DNA from: a virus
Strand: one strand, 5' to 3'
Virus record (IMG/VR): IMGVR_UViG_3300021342_000297
Span: 1-24,396 of that record
DNA length: 24,396 nt
The position numbers were made by a program, and so were the translations under genes. Positions 15,662 to 23,981 of the stretch are shown here, piece by piece; position 1 is the stretch's first letter, and every line of letters starts with the position of its first letter. A model generated the notes under the pieces. That model worked only from the letters and a program-made list of their open reading frames with translations. It had not been told where the DNA came from and did not search any database.

Positions 15662-18600
15662 ATGTCCGTAACACTATCAAGCATAACTACTGCGGTTGAC
15701 CCGTTTAATGACATACCAGATATTACATTTGATAGTATCGATGTTTCGGCGTTTACCGAAGAAGTAGAAATATATACAAATACGCCGGCGGTAATGATAC
15801 CGACTAAATTGAACGCTATGGCGACTTCAATGAAGACCTGGCTCAATGATAATATTTCCGCTCCTTTAGAAAATCAACAGAATACCTTCAAAAATGAGGT
15901 GGTTGTCCGTACCAATACGGCAATGAATGCTGTAGAAACCTATATGAACGATGAAGTTCAGGGTTTCGTAAATACTACATTCGTACCTTGGGCTAATGAT
16001 GCAGGAAACGTCCTGTCTAATCACGCTAATACTCTTGAGAACAACGTAACAACTACGATGACTCAATTGCAGGCTGATTATACACTTCACGTCCTGGCAC
16101 AAGATGCAATTATCGCCCAAGCACTAAATGATATACTGGAAAATCTAGCCCAGTATACTTCTGGCGCTGCCAACTCTGGTTATTCTATTCACGCAACAAA
16201 CGAATTACTCGCCGATATCACAATGACTCGGGAGATTGGCTTTACTGATTATATGTACAATTCAGAAGGCAATATTACTTTCGCTGAAGAAGGCTCTAAC
16301 ACTACTCATCACATTAGTTATCATCCATCTACTGGAGCGATTATGTCTTTTGGTGAGACAATGCAAATTGTAGGTGAGCCTCGACCTTTCGTTCAACATT
16401 TGAAATTAGAAAATGAAGCATCTACTGGTTCAACTTCAGTCGCAAAAATTAAAGCATATGATGCCTTTAAGAATACTTCAGGTGGTGGAGTACACTCATT
16501 CAGAGTCAGTGGTCACGAAGTAAATGGCGACCCTGCAGTCGAACTAACTATTTTAAATAATACTTCAGTTCCTGACGTAGACAATCCAGAACTTATACTA
16601 AGACGTGGTGTTGATGCCGCGATTATGTTCGGAAATATTGATGCGGGCGATTATATTAAAATTACTGAAATAGACGGCACTACAATTTATAATGGTGGGG
16701 TTGTCGGTCAATATGCAGAAGATTACGATACAGTTTTATTTAAACCCAATGCAAGTTATTGTCACGATATGACATCCGCAGTAACTGGTTGGGGTGTTCC
16801 TGCAAGTTTTCACGCAAGTGACGTAGACTCATCCGGCGGTGACCACGATACGCCAACTAAATGCGAAGAGTATGTTGACTCTATTGTCGCACTTCTCGAT
16901 GACTTCTCACGTACTTATGAATATGGTATAGCAGGCGAATCTTATGTCGGTTCTCTTTCTGACGGACTGATTTACAAAGTTTATATCAATGATGACTCAG
17001 GTTTCATTGATTCTTACGCATACACAATTGATGCAAATGGCAAGCAAGGCACTGGTGCTATACTTAACGCTATCTATGATGATGGTGTTTCAGATGTAAC
17101 GATTACATCTGGTGGAACCAAGTTCTCTATGAACGCGGCCGCTAGAGCGTTTGATTTGGGTGCTGTAGATGTTACTGGTTCTTCTGAAACGAAGGCAATA
17201 GCGACTCATACTCTTAAAAACGGAATGGTTGATACTATTACTGTTGATATGGGTGCCCCAGGCGCTGGTTATACTGGATATTGGGAAGTTATGGTAGAAG
17301 ATGGCGGAACAGGTCATACGCATACAATTCAATTAACACAAACAGAAGTTAATGTGATTAAAGGTGGTGGTCAAGTTACTTCTACGACTGTAGATGCTGG
17401 CCATACTCACGACCAAGTAGTCGGATGGAATGATTTCAATAACTCATTCTATTATGTTTCTACTTCAGGTGCTCACAATCATCCAATTGGTGTTGCAACG
17501 CACGAAGTTAATCCTTTAATAACCCTTTCAGTTACAACTTCAACTGGTGGACTGGCAGATGGCGATGTCTATCTGACTGAAACTGGCGAACTTGACTATG
17601 TTACTGTTACAAATGGTGGAGCCGACTATGTAGTCGCAGACACAATTGCGATTTCCGGTGGTGCTCCTTCAGTAGTTGGGACAGTAACTATGGACTTAGT
17701 TGACGGTGGAATAGCGGGATTCTCTGTATCAAATGCTGGTACAGGATATACTGATACGACTGCTAAAACAGTTGCAGTTATAATTCAGAATAACGCATTT
17801 AGCCCATCAACGATTTCTGCGAATGTTGGCGATACCGTCACCTTCCAGAATCTTGACATTCAGCCTCATACTGTTACACATACAGATGGTATGTTCGACT
17901 CAGGAGATATTCCTCAGAACGCAACATTCACTTATGTTATTACCAAAGAAACAGAGATTACAGACAAGTACGACCTCTATGATGATAACAATGTAGGCAC
18001 AACCGCTACTCTTTGGGTGCGAGATAATTCTGTCTATGTTGATATGGTAACTACAACGGGTGGTGGAGTTAGAGGGCTTGCGACAGTAGACTCAAACGGA
18101 AATATTCTTAACATTGCTGTAGACAGACCTGGACAAGGTTATGTTTCAGGCGATACTGTAAGAATTATTGATGTATCTGGTCCTGGTGAAGGTGCTTATG
18201 CTGACATAGTTACAGACCGTAGTATTGCGGTAGTTAATGTGACTGCGCCGGGCACTGGCTATTCATCCGACACACAGGTTATAGCAATAGATAACACGGG
18301 CTACCCAATTTGGGATGAGCCACACGCAAACATTATCGGAACTTCATTTGGTTCAGGAGCAATCTTGAGACCAGTACTTACGACTGAAGCAGTTTGTTCA
18401 GACTCACAGTATCTAGACGAGACAACTTGTTTGGCTGCCACTGAAACTTGGACGACTGTCGGTGAAATGACTGGAGTGACTGTAGTTGACGGTGGTTCAA
18501 ATTATACCGATATAACATTCGTTATTAATGACCCAGCGGAAACAGGTAATGGTGCGACTTTAGAAGCAGACCAAAATAATGTAGTTACCGCAGTTAACTT

Positions 18601-19240
18601 TACTGCAAGAGGCGAGAATTATAATGAACCATATCTTCTCGTTCAAGATGGTGGCGGATTACTAGGCTCTAATCTCTACGGCGGACCGACAGTTGGTAAT
18701 GGCTTTGTTGGTACAGTTGGTTTAAACAACGGTATCGGAGCAGTTACGATTGTCGAAGATTGGCAAGACTATGAGCCAGGATATACTAGGGTTATGGTCA
18801 TCGATGAACACGCAGAACCTACTGGTTACGGTGCTGAAGGCACTGCTACGCTAGGTGTTGCGGGTAACATCTCTGATGTTGAGATGACTAATCCAGGTAC
18901 AGCATACAAAACACCAGTTGTGTTAGTTGCTGGACCAGTCATATACACTGGAGCATCAATTAATAATGTTAATACTGATTTAGCACTATATGGCCCAGAG
19001 GGAAATACCAACGGTTCTCCTTTCTCTGCTAATAATGCCGCAGGTACTAACTACAAAAACGGTATAATGATTCAATTTGAGAATCCAAATGGACATACTT
19101 TGAACGACTCTTGGTCATTCAAAACGATGTCTTGGACATTGGGTACTCCTGCGTCATTGCTATATACGTCTAGCCGATATGATGGTAACCTCGAAAATAT
19201 GCGAGGCATCATAACTCTCAAAGATGTTTGGGATGTGTAA
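15662..19240 (+). CDS. Second large tail fibre, 1192 aa
   Basis: Residues 1-160 are largely helical with heptad-like spacing (for example KLNAMATSMKTWLNDN and ALNDILENLAQY), like a fibre head or coiled-coil stalk. The rest is beta-rich: a domain about 190-460; GxGY-type repeats (about 470-550, 650-700, 790-900 and 935-1120; for example VTAPGTGYSS, SNAGTGYTD); one HxH module (about 550-615: GHTHTIQLT, GHTHDQ, AHNHP); a cupredoxin-like domain (about 704-785) that keeps the first His (H739 in IQPHTV) but lacks the C..H..M loop; and one C-x10-C-x6-W unit (about 912-930). It shares its module set with the 2563-aa fibre upstream, so the two probably assemble as proximal and distal fibre parts or as alternative fibres. 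The start follows TTGGAGA and tandem late promoters. Fold assignments are inferred from motifs. Confidence 0.83.
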   Translation: MSVTLSSITTAVDPFNDIPDITFDSIDVSAFTEEVEIYTNTPAVMIPTKLNAMATSMKTWLNDNISAPLENQQNTFKNEVVVRTNTAMNAVETYMNDEVQGFVNTTFVPWANDAGNVLSNHANTLENNVTTTMTQLQADYTLHVLAQDAIIAQALNDILENLAQYTSGAANSGYSIHATNELLADITMTREIGFTDYMYNSEGNITFAEEGSNTTHHISYHPSTGAIMSFGETMQIVGEPRPFVQHLKLENEASTGSTSVAKIKAYDAFKNTSGGGVHSFRVSGHEVNGDPAVELTILNNTSVPDVDNPELILRRGVDAAIMFGNIDAGDYIKITEIDGTTIYNGGVVGQYAEDYDTVLFKPNASYCHDMTSAVTGWGVPASFHASDVDSSGGDHDTPTKCEEYVDSIVALLDDFSRTYEYGIAGESYVGSLSDGLIYKVYINDDSGFIDSYAYTIDANGKQGTGAILNAIYDDGVSDVTITSGGTKFSMNAAARAFDLGAVDVTGSSETKAIATHTLKNGMVDTITVDMGAPGAGYTGYWEVMVEDGGTGHTHTIQLTQTEVNVIKGGGQVTSTTVDAGHTHDQVVGWNDFNNSFYYVSTSGAHNHPIGVATHEVNPLITLSVTTSTGGLADGDVYLTETGELDYVTVTNGGADYVVADTIAISGGAPSVVGTVTMDLVDGGIAGFSVSNAGTGYTDTTAKTVAVIIQNNAFSPSTISANVGDTVTFQNLDIQPHTVTHTDGMFDSGDIPQNATFTYVITKETEITDKYDLYDDNNVGTTATLWVRDNSVYVDMVTTTGGGVRGLATVDSNGNILNIAVDRPGQGYVSGDTVRIIDVSGPGEGAYADIVTDRSIAVVNVTAPGTGYSSDTQVIAIDNTGYPIWDEPHANIIGTSFGSGAILRPVLTTEAVCSDSQYLDETTCLAATETWTTVGEMTGVTVVDGGSNYTDITFVINDPAETGNGATLEADQNNVVTAVNFTARGENYNEPYLLVQDGGGLLGSNLYGGPTVGNGFVGTVGLNNGIGAVTIVEDWQDYEPGYTRVMVIDEHAEPTGYGAEGTATLGVAGNISDVEMTNPGTAYKTPVVLVAGPVIYTGASINNVNTDLALYGPEGNTNGSPFSANNAAGTNYKNGIMIQFENPNGHTLNDSWSFKTMSWTLGTPASLLYTSSRYDGNLENMRGIITLKDVWDV

Positions 19241-19273
19241 GGTTAGATAAATTTATATAAAATAATTCTGTAT

Positions 19274-19281
19274 TATAAATA
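19274..19281 (+). promoter_or_regulatory. T4-type late promoter
   Basis: An exact TATAAATA lies 36 bases upstream of the ATG at 19317, followed by a TGGAGA ribosome binding site. It is flanked by a 6-bp inverted repeat (AATTCT 19264-19269 with AGAATT 19281-19286). No other late promoter is seen before 22822, so this one may serve both adhesin-chaperone cassettes. Confidence 0.7.
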
Positions 19282-19316
19282 GAATTGAATATTAAAGAAC
19301 TGGAGAAAATACAACT

Positions 19317-20231
19317 ATGGATATTTTAACACTTGGTAAGATGAACCAAATGGCGAAAGATGTCGACCAAACCTTGGAATATCTAGCCAATGCGACATTC
19401 TCTGCCCTAAAAGACGTTTGCGATTTCCAAGAAGGAAACATTACAACGATTGAATCGTGTGTTGCCCAAGGAATCCTAGACTTAGAGGCTGCCGGAGGCG
19501 GTGGCGGTAGTGGGCCACAATACGTATTGTATGTTGGTTGTAATCATAACAGCGGACAGACTGGTCAAGAAGGAATAAACTATGGCGGACATCAATGCAA
19601 CTGGACAGTTCCAGCAGATGTAAAAGGAATAAAATTTGAAATGTACGGCGGAGGGGCCTCAGGTTGGGGTGCTTGTTGCTGTATGATGGTTGGAATTCCT
19701 GGTGGTGCAGGTGGTTATATAGTAAAACACTTAAACGAAGAAGATGGCCATTTTACTGCCGGTTCTTCAGTATATTCAATATGTTCAGCAGGAACAGGCT
19801 GTTGCTATCCTGGTAGTAGCATAGGCAGAGGACATACGAGTTACGTTACTGGTCCTGGTCTTTCAAACTTCTGTGCGATTGGCGGGCATCAAGGTCAGCA
19901 TCAATGTAGAAGTTTTAACTGTTACACTTGTTGTCATACTTGTTTCGGTTGTGCCCACGTTTACGGTGGGGATTATGGTCAACCGGGACGTTCATCTTGG
20001 TTACATAGTAACCATTATTGTGCAGGCGGTCTGTGGCAAGTTGCTTCAGGTGCCCCAGGTCCTCTTGGAACTGGCGATGCACATTCCCCAGATGCGTGTA
20101 CTTTTGGTATGCACTCCGGTGGTTCACCTGCCTCACCTGGTGTTGGCGGGTATAGCGGAATGACTTCGGGTAGTTGTTGTTGCTCAAAAGCCGGTGGTGG
20201 TGGCGCAGTAGTTGTCACATATTGGAAATAA
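19317..20231 (+). CDS. Gly/Cys-rich adhesin (candidate receptor-binding tip), copy 1
   Basis: This 304-aa protein opens with MDILTLGKMNQMAK and a helical segment to about residue 60, then a Gly linker (AAGGGGGSG), then a Gly- and Cys-rich body that ends in a beta strand (GGGGAVVVTYWK). I count 22 Cys, many in clusters (ACCC, CYTCCHTCFGC, SCCCS). The core GPGLSNFCAIGGH (about residues 179-191) is shared with copy 2. Gly-rich bodies of this kind occur in distal receptor-binding proteins of T4-like phages (the gp38 adhesins are a comparable Gly-rich class), so a role at the fibre tip is likely but not shown by homology. Translation uses TGGAGA. The following gene is a predicted fibre chaperone, which supports a fibre role. 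There is no signal peptide or membrane segment. Confidence 0.75.
   Translation: MDILTLGKMNQMAKDVDQTLEYLANATFSALKDVCDFQEGNITTIESCVAQGILDLEAAGGGGGSGPQYVLYVGCNHNSGQTGQEGINYGGHQCNWTVPADVKGIKFEMYGGGASGWGACCCMMVGIPGGAGGYIVKHLNEEDGHFTAGSSVYSICSAGTGCCYPGSSIGRGHTSYVTGPGLSNFCAIGGHQGQHQCRSFNCYTCCHTCFGCAHVYGGDYGQPGRSSWLHSNHYCAGGLWQVASGAPGPLGTGDAHSPDACTFGMHSGGSPASPGVGGYSGMTSGSCCCSKAGGGGAVVVTYWK
19863..19885 (+). repeat. Conserved core repeat, copy 1 of 2 (partner at 21571-21593)
   Basis: These 23 bases are identical to 21571-21593 in the second adhesin and encode the SNFCAIGG core. The first ~40 bases of both genes (19317 on and 21019 on) are also nearly identical. Together they flank divergent loops, and could act as homology for swapping tips. 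Confidence 0.7.
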
Positions 20232-20266
20232 GACAAATTAAAAGTTAATTAGGAGATATATTAAAA

Positions 20267-21019
20267 ATGGCTAAATTGAATATTGAAATGACGTATCCAG
20301 TGCCGGATAAGTATCTATCCCAGAGTACGGCGGCCGGTAATACTGCTACGTTGTCTTATCTAGGGCCTGACACAATCTGGGTGCAAGTATACAAAGACGG
20401 AGATAACAAAGGGAAATGGAATACCAATCCCATAAAAACGAATTATCACGATGATGGTGATATCGAAGGCGAGGATGACGATATGACCGCGGCAATCGAA
20501 GCACTTCCAGTGCCTCTTGATTCGGCTCGAATCAAAATCGATTGCAACACGAATCCACATCTTTGTGCCATATGGACTGATTGTCACACTGTAGGCGATG
20601 ACACAGGTTCTTATGAAAATCTTCCCCAAATACAAGATAAACTTCCTGACGGAACTGTTTATTACGAGCGTCCTCGAGACGATAAAATTCCACCTGACCA
20701 CGTATGGAATCCACAAGAATGCACTTGGAATTTCGATACAGAAGAGTGGGACTTAGTATTACGTAAGCCTAAAGACTTCGGTATGCCCGAATCTTGGGAT
20801 GAAATTCGTGCAAATAGAAACAGAGACCTCGAAGATACTGATATCAAAACACTTTTACCAGACGGTGATGAAAAGACTGCTTGGGAAGAGTATCGGCAAC
20901 TATTGAGGGACATTCCTCAGACTTACGCCGGTGCAGAATTGCATACTATACCACGTCCAGAATCTCCCGAAGATGTAAAAAATAATGCGGCGAGAGCGGC
21001 TGAAGAGGAGAACAACTAA
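20267..21019 (+). CDS. Tail-fibre assembly chaperone-like protein, copy 1
   Basis: This 250-aa, strongly acidic protein has the C-terminal signature of phage tail-fibre assembly chaperones (the Phage_tail_APC / Caudo_TAP type): IRANRNRDLEDTD (about residues 181-193) followed by AWEEYRQLLRDIP (about 205-217). The N-terminal part (about 1-100) forms a probable beta domain that differs from copy 2 and may recognise its own client. It ends in a charged Ala/Glu tail. The start at 20267 follows TTAGGAGA. Its stop overlaps the next start by one base (TAATG at 21017-21021), so it is translationally coupled to the second adhesin. Such proteins help fold or trimerise fibre tips and are usually absent from the mature virion. 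The client is probably the adhesin encoded just upstream. Confidence 0.72.
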   Translation: MAKLNIEMTYPVPDKYLSQSTAAGNTATLSYLGPDTIWVQVYKDGDNKGKWNTNPIKTNYHDDGDIEGEDDDMTAAIEALPVPLDSARIKIDCNTNPHLCAIWTDCHTVGDDTGSYENLPQIQDKLPDGTVYYERPRDDKIPPDHVWNPQECTWNFDTEEWDLVLRKPKDFGMPESWDEIRANRNRDLEDTDIKTLLPDGDEKTAWEEYRQLLRDIPQTYAGAELHTIPRPESPEDVKNNAARAAEEENN

Positions 21020-21993
21020 TGGATATCTTAACACTTGGTAAAATGAACCAAATGGCCAAGAACACTAACCAAGCGTTAGAGTTGATGGCAAATCACGTAT
21101 ATGAAACACAGTCTGAAATTGCAGAATTTCAAGCAACCAATGAAACTAATATTGATTCGGCCGTCTCGACGGGATTGTCAGAAATTCAGACTTTGATTGA
21201 TACTGGAGTTTCATCTGAACCCCAAAAACACTTTTATATTTACAACACAAATCATTGGTCAGTGACTAATGGTGGTTGTTGCTTACATTGGACTGTACCT
21301 GCAGGAACTCAAATAATTACATTTGAGATTCTATCTGGTGGCGGCCCAGGTGGCTCTGCCGGACACGATTATGACTCAGGTCACGGTGGTGCTGGTGGTA
21401 ACTATAATGAAAAAACAATCTGTCTAGATGCAGGACATTTTAACTCTGCTCCTGGCAGTGAATCTTCTTATACATTATGTTCCGGTGGTACTTCACAATG
21501 TTCTTGTTGCACAACTTGTAACAGAGCGTGTAGACACGGTTGTACATCTTATGTAAACGGACCTGGCTTATCAAACTTCTGTGCGATTGGCGGTCACGGT
21601 GGTTCAACATCTTGGGATGTTAACTCTTCTTGTTATAACTGTCACATTGGAAATCTTCAGTGCGATAAAGGTAACTACAATGCAGGTTGGGTATCACATA
21701 ACTGTAACGAAGCAACGCAAGGTGGAGATATGTGTTTCAGAGGTATTAATGGCTCACACGATAAACAGTATGACTGTTGTTCAGACACGCACTCATATAG
21801 CGGTGGACCTTCGGGACCATTTGCAGTATCAGGCACTGCTGTTAATAAGCATTGGTGTACTGGTAATCACGCTTGTTGTTCTACTCATTCAGCCTTCCCT
21901 GGTGGGGGTGGTGGTGGTTACGGAACAGGTGCAGGAACTCCTTGTGTAGGTGGTTTTGGCGCAGGTGGCTTAGTTAAAGTGACTTACCAATAA
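21019..21993 (+). CDS. Gly/Cys-rich adhesin (candidate receptor-binding tip), copy 2
   Basis: This 324-aa paralogue of the gene at 19317 shares the first 14 residues, the Trp-Thr-Val-Pro strand near residue 90, the core GPGLSNFCAIGGH (about 181-193) and the Gly-rich C-terminal strand (GAGGLVKVTYQ). The loops between are different in length and sequence. I again count 22 Cys, but at mostly different places; the two Cys in the N-terminal helix of copy 1 are both Ala here. A run of six Cys (SQCSCCTTCNRACRHGC) precedes the core. It is translationally coupled to the preceding chaperone (one-base overlap), with GAGGAG inside that gene as ribosome binding site. A second chaperone follows. It is likely an alternative or partner receptor-binding protein; this is inference from architecture and position. 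Confidence 0.75.
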   Translation: MDILTLGKMNQMAKNTNQALELMANHVYETQSEIAEFQATNETNIDSAVSTGLSEIQTLIDTGVSSEPQKHFYIYNTNHWSVTNGGCCLHWTVPAGTQIITFEILSGGGPGGSAGHDYDSGHGGAGGNYNEKTICLDAGHFNSAPGSESSYTLCSGGTSQCSCCTTCNRACRHGCTSYVNGPGLSNFCAIGGHGGSTSWDVNSSCYNCHIGNLQCDKGNYNAGWVSHNCNEATQGGDMCFRGINGSHDKQYDCCSDTHSYSGGPSGPFAVSGTAVNKHWCTGNHACCSTHSAFPGGGGGGYGTGAGTPCVGGFGAGGLVKVTYQ

Positions 21994-22019
21994 TGAATAA
22001 ATTTAGGAGATAGAATAAA

Positions 22020-22760
22020 ATGGCACACGTACAAAAAATCGTAACTTACGACTTACCAGACGAGTTCGAGATGCTGTCACCGACTAAAGCGATGGGTAAA
22101 ACGTCTACGCAAAGTTATGATGGCCCTTCTACTCTCATCCTATGGATTGACAAAGAGTCGCAAGATATTGAACAGACTTGGGACAAAGACGACTATACAG
22201 ACCGTCCTGTACCATTAAATTTAGAAGTCAAAGAACTTAAAGCAGACACAGACGAGAATACGGTTAAAATCGGAATTCTCTACGGTGGCTTTGCAGAGAG
22301 AAAACTTTATGAAGTTAGAGTCGGACCAGTTGATGAGGACAATATTATCATTGCTGACCCCTCGGACCCACGGCAAATCTTTTCAGAAAATGATATCATA
22401 GATGACTATACTAAACCTCTAGTGTTTAGGTCTGATTATCGCCGAAGAGATGATGACTTCATTCGTAAAGAACGAAACAGTAGACTGAAACAGTCCGATG
22501 CCAGAATCGCAGAAGATATGCCTGAAGAAGTCAAAGCAAAATGGATGGCTTATCGTCAGAAATTACGAGATATCCCTGCAGATTGGTCCGCAGTACCTAA
22601 CCATATGGTTAGATGGCCAACTGACCCAGACGGAGAGTATGATGACCCGTATGCTCGGAACGAAGATGAGAACCACGATATCATTATGGTGGCAGACCGC
22701 ACAGCGGATGATGCCGATGCAATGGCACAATTAACACCTATTGATGGTATTGACGAGTAA
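22020..22760 (+). CDS. Tail-fibre assembly chaperone-like protein, copy 2
   Basis: This 246-aa acidic protein is a paralogue of the one at 20267. The shared signature is in the C-terminal third: FIRKERNSRLKQSDARI (about residues 149-165), then KWMAYRQKLRDIPADW (about 174-189), matching the 'R..RN..L..SD...W..YRQ.LRDIP' pattern of phage tail assembly chaperones. Both copies begin with a short 'TYP/TYD..P' strand, but the N-terminal domains differ, as expected if each serves its own client. The start follows TTAGGAGA 26 bases after the second adhesin. It is the last gene before a strong terminator, so it closes the fibre block. An acidic tail ends the protein. Confidence 0.72.
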   Translation: MAHVQKIVTYDLPDEFEMLSPTKAMGKTSTQSYDGPSTLILWIDKESQDIEQTWDKDDYTDRPVPLNLEVKELKADTDENTVKIGILYGGFAERKLYEVRVGPVDEDNIIIADPSDPRQIFSENDIIDDYTKPLVFRSDYRRRDDDFIRKERNSRLKQSDARIAEDMPEEVKAKWMAYRQKLRDIPADWSAVPNHMVRWPTDPDGEYDDPYARNEDENHDIIMVADRTADDADAMAQLTPIDGIDE

Positions 22761-22787
22761 GAATAAGAAGTTTTAAGTAGTATATTG

Positions 22788-22815
22788 AGGGCTTCCCTAG
22801 TGGGAGCCCTTTTTT
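22788..22815 (+). terminator. Rho-independent terminator
   Basis: AGGGCT-T-CCC (22788-22797) pairs with GGGAGCCCT (22802-22810) around a TAGT loop, with one bulged T at 22794, and is followed by six T (22810-22815). It is a classical intrinsic terminator that closes the fibre/chaperone block. Confidence 0.85.
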
Positions 22816-22821
22816 ATTGCG

Positions 22822-22829
22822 TATAAATA
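22822..22829 (+). promoter_or_regulatory. T4-type late promoter
   Basis: An exact TATAAATA begins 6 bases after the terminator T-run and one base before the -35 box of a sigma70-type promoter. It could give late transcription of the glycosyltransferase/carbamoyltransferase unit, 70 bases upstream of the ATG. Confidence 0.6.
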
Positions 22830-22830
22830 C

Positions 22831-22859
22831 TTGACAAGATGTACTGATTATGTTATAAT
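22831..22859 (+). promoter_or_regulatory. Perfect consensus sigma70-type promoter
   Basis: TTGACA (22831-22836) and TATAAT (22854-22859) are separated by exactly 17 bases, the ideal bacterial housekeeping arrangement. Such strong host-type promoters normally drive early genes in T4-like phages. It lies upstream of the glycosyltransferase gene and just after the terminator, so it starts a separate transcription unit. Confidence 0.85.
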
Positions 22860-22898
22860 AGTCGTAATTTTAGGTAATTAAACAAGTGAGGTGAAGTG

Positions 22899-23978
22899 AT
22901 GAAACCGAGTCGTTCAAAGGCTTTCTTTATAAATGGTGGTGCCGGTCGTGTGCTATCATCAATCCCTGCATTAGAAAAATATCACGAAGAATCAGGTGAC
23001 CCTGACTTTGTTATTGTTTGTGAAGCAGGAATGGATTTCTACAGAGGACATCCAGTTCTCCATAAACACGCATACGAAGTATGGCACAAAGGACTCTTTG
23101 AAACTATCAGAGACAAAGATGCCGTATCTCCTGAGCCCTATCGTGTAAACGAATACTACAACCAACAATGTTCTCTTGCTCAAGCATTTGATATCGAAAT
23201 CAATGGTCTAGAGGACCCACGAGAACTTCCAGTACCAACTGTCACATTAAACAAAATGGAGACTGTTACTGGATATCAAACTATCCAAGAAATTAAAGCG
23301 GGTGTTAATAAAGACAAGGCTATAATTATTCAGCCGTTTGGCCGTACTATCACCAAAATGGGAGAACACCTCGTAGATGGTACATCCCGCTCTTTTGAAC
23401 TTGGAAACATTACTAATATTATTGGTATACTCCGTGAGAAGTATGCAGTAATTATAATGAGTGAAATTCCTTTTAATGTACCTCAAAACGAGAAACATCC
23501 AATAGCATTTCCAAAAGAACCCAATCTCCGACTATGGGCTGCGATGATTAATTCAGCGGACCATTTCTTGGGTTGCGATTCTGTTGGACAACATATTGCT
23601 AAAGCATTAGGCAAAACAGCGACAGTTGTTGTTGGTTCTACTGTACCTATCAATATCACTTATCTTGATGATGACGATTTTGATGTCATAGATTTTGGTC
23701 ACGAGAAGGGAAGAGAATATTCTCCTATCAGACTAACTATGGATGATGAGATAGATAGGGGTAATGATAAGATAATGATGTTGGAAACTATGGAAGAAAA
23801 GAGAGTCGTAGACTCTTGTGTAGAATTCTTAGGAGAATCAAAACCATTCTCTGGCAAATTTGAGCCAAGTCAACCAAACCAATCCTGTGGTACACCAGCA
23901 CCGACAACTACAGAAGAACAAAAACCCAAAGACTTACCGAACTATGATTTCAACACAACGAATTTATTGGAGACATAA
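22899..23978 (+). CDS. GT9-type (heptosyltransferase-like) glycosyltransferase
   Basis: This 359-aa protein resembles the ADP-heptose:LPS heptosyltransferases (glycosyltransferase family 9, GT-B fold). The N-terminal FINGGAGRVLSSIPALEK (residues 10-27) matches the family's 'GGlGDvl..tPal' loop. The C-terminal GCDSVGQHIAKALGK (225-239), followed by VVGSTVP, matches the 'G.DSgp.H.A.Alg.P...lfG.t.P' donor-binding region; H232 fits the family's conserved His. In the family the enzyme adds a sugar from a nucleotide donor, usually to LPS core. Length is typical, with a 40-residue low-complexity Pro/Thr tail. I chose ATG 22899 because GAGGTG lies 5 bases upstream; GTG 22896 is too close. The carbamoyltransferase starts 3 bases after its stop. 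The substrate is unknown; host surface glycan is the likeliest. Confidence 0.65.
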   Translation: MKPSRSKAFFINGGAGRVLSSIPALEKYHEESGDPDFVIVCEAGMDFYRGHPVLHKHAYEVWHKGLFETIRDKDAVSPEPYRVNEYYNQQCSLAQAFDIEINGLEDPRELPVPTVTLNKMETVTGYQTIQEIKAGVNKDKAIIIQPFGRTITKMGEHLVDGTSRSFELGNITNIIGILREKYAVIIMSEIPFNVPQNEKHPIAFPKEPNLRLWAAMINSADHFLGCDSVGQHIAKALGKTATVVVGSTVPINITYLDDDDFDVIDFGHEKGREYSPIRLTMDDEIDRGNDKIMMLETMEEKRVVDSCVEFLGESKPFSGKFEPSQPNQSCGTPAPTTTEEQKPKDLPNYDFNTTNLLET

Positions 23979-23981
23979 GAT

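Noticed and set aside
19317-21993. Diversity-generating retroelement acting on the adhesins
   Set aside because: There is no reverse transcriptase, template repeat or C-type lectin fold in the window; divergence between the copies includes length changes, which such elements do not make.
22896-22898. GTG start for the glycosyltransferase
   Set aside because: It is only 2 bases from the GAGGTG site; ATG 22899 has the better spacing.
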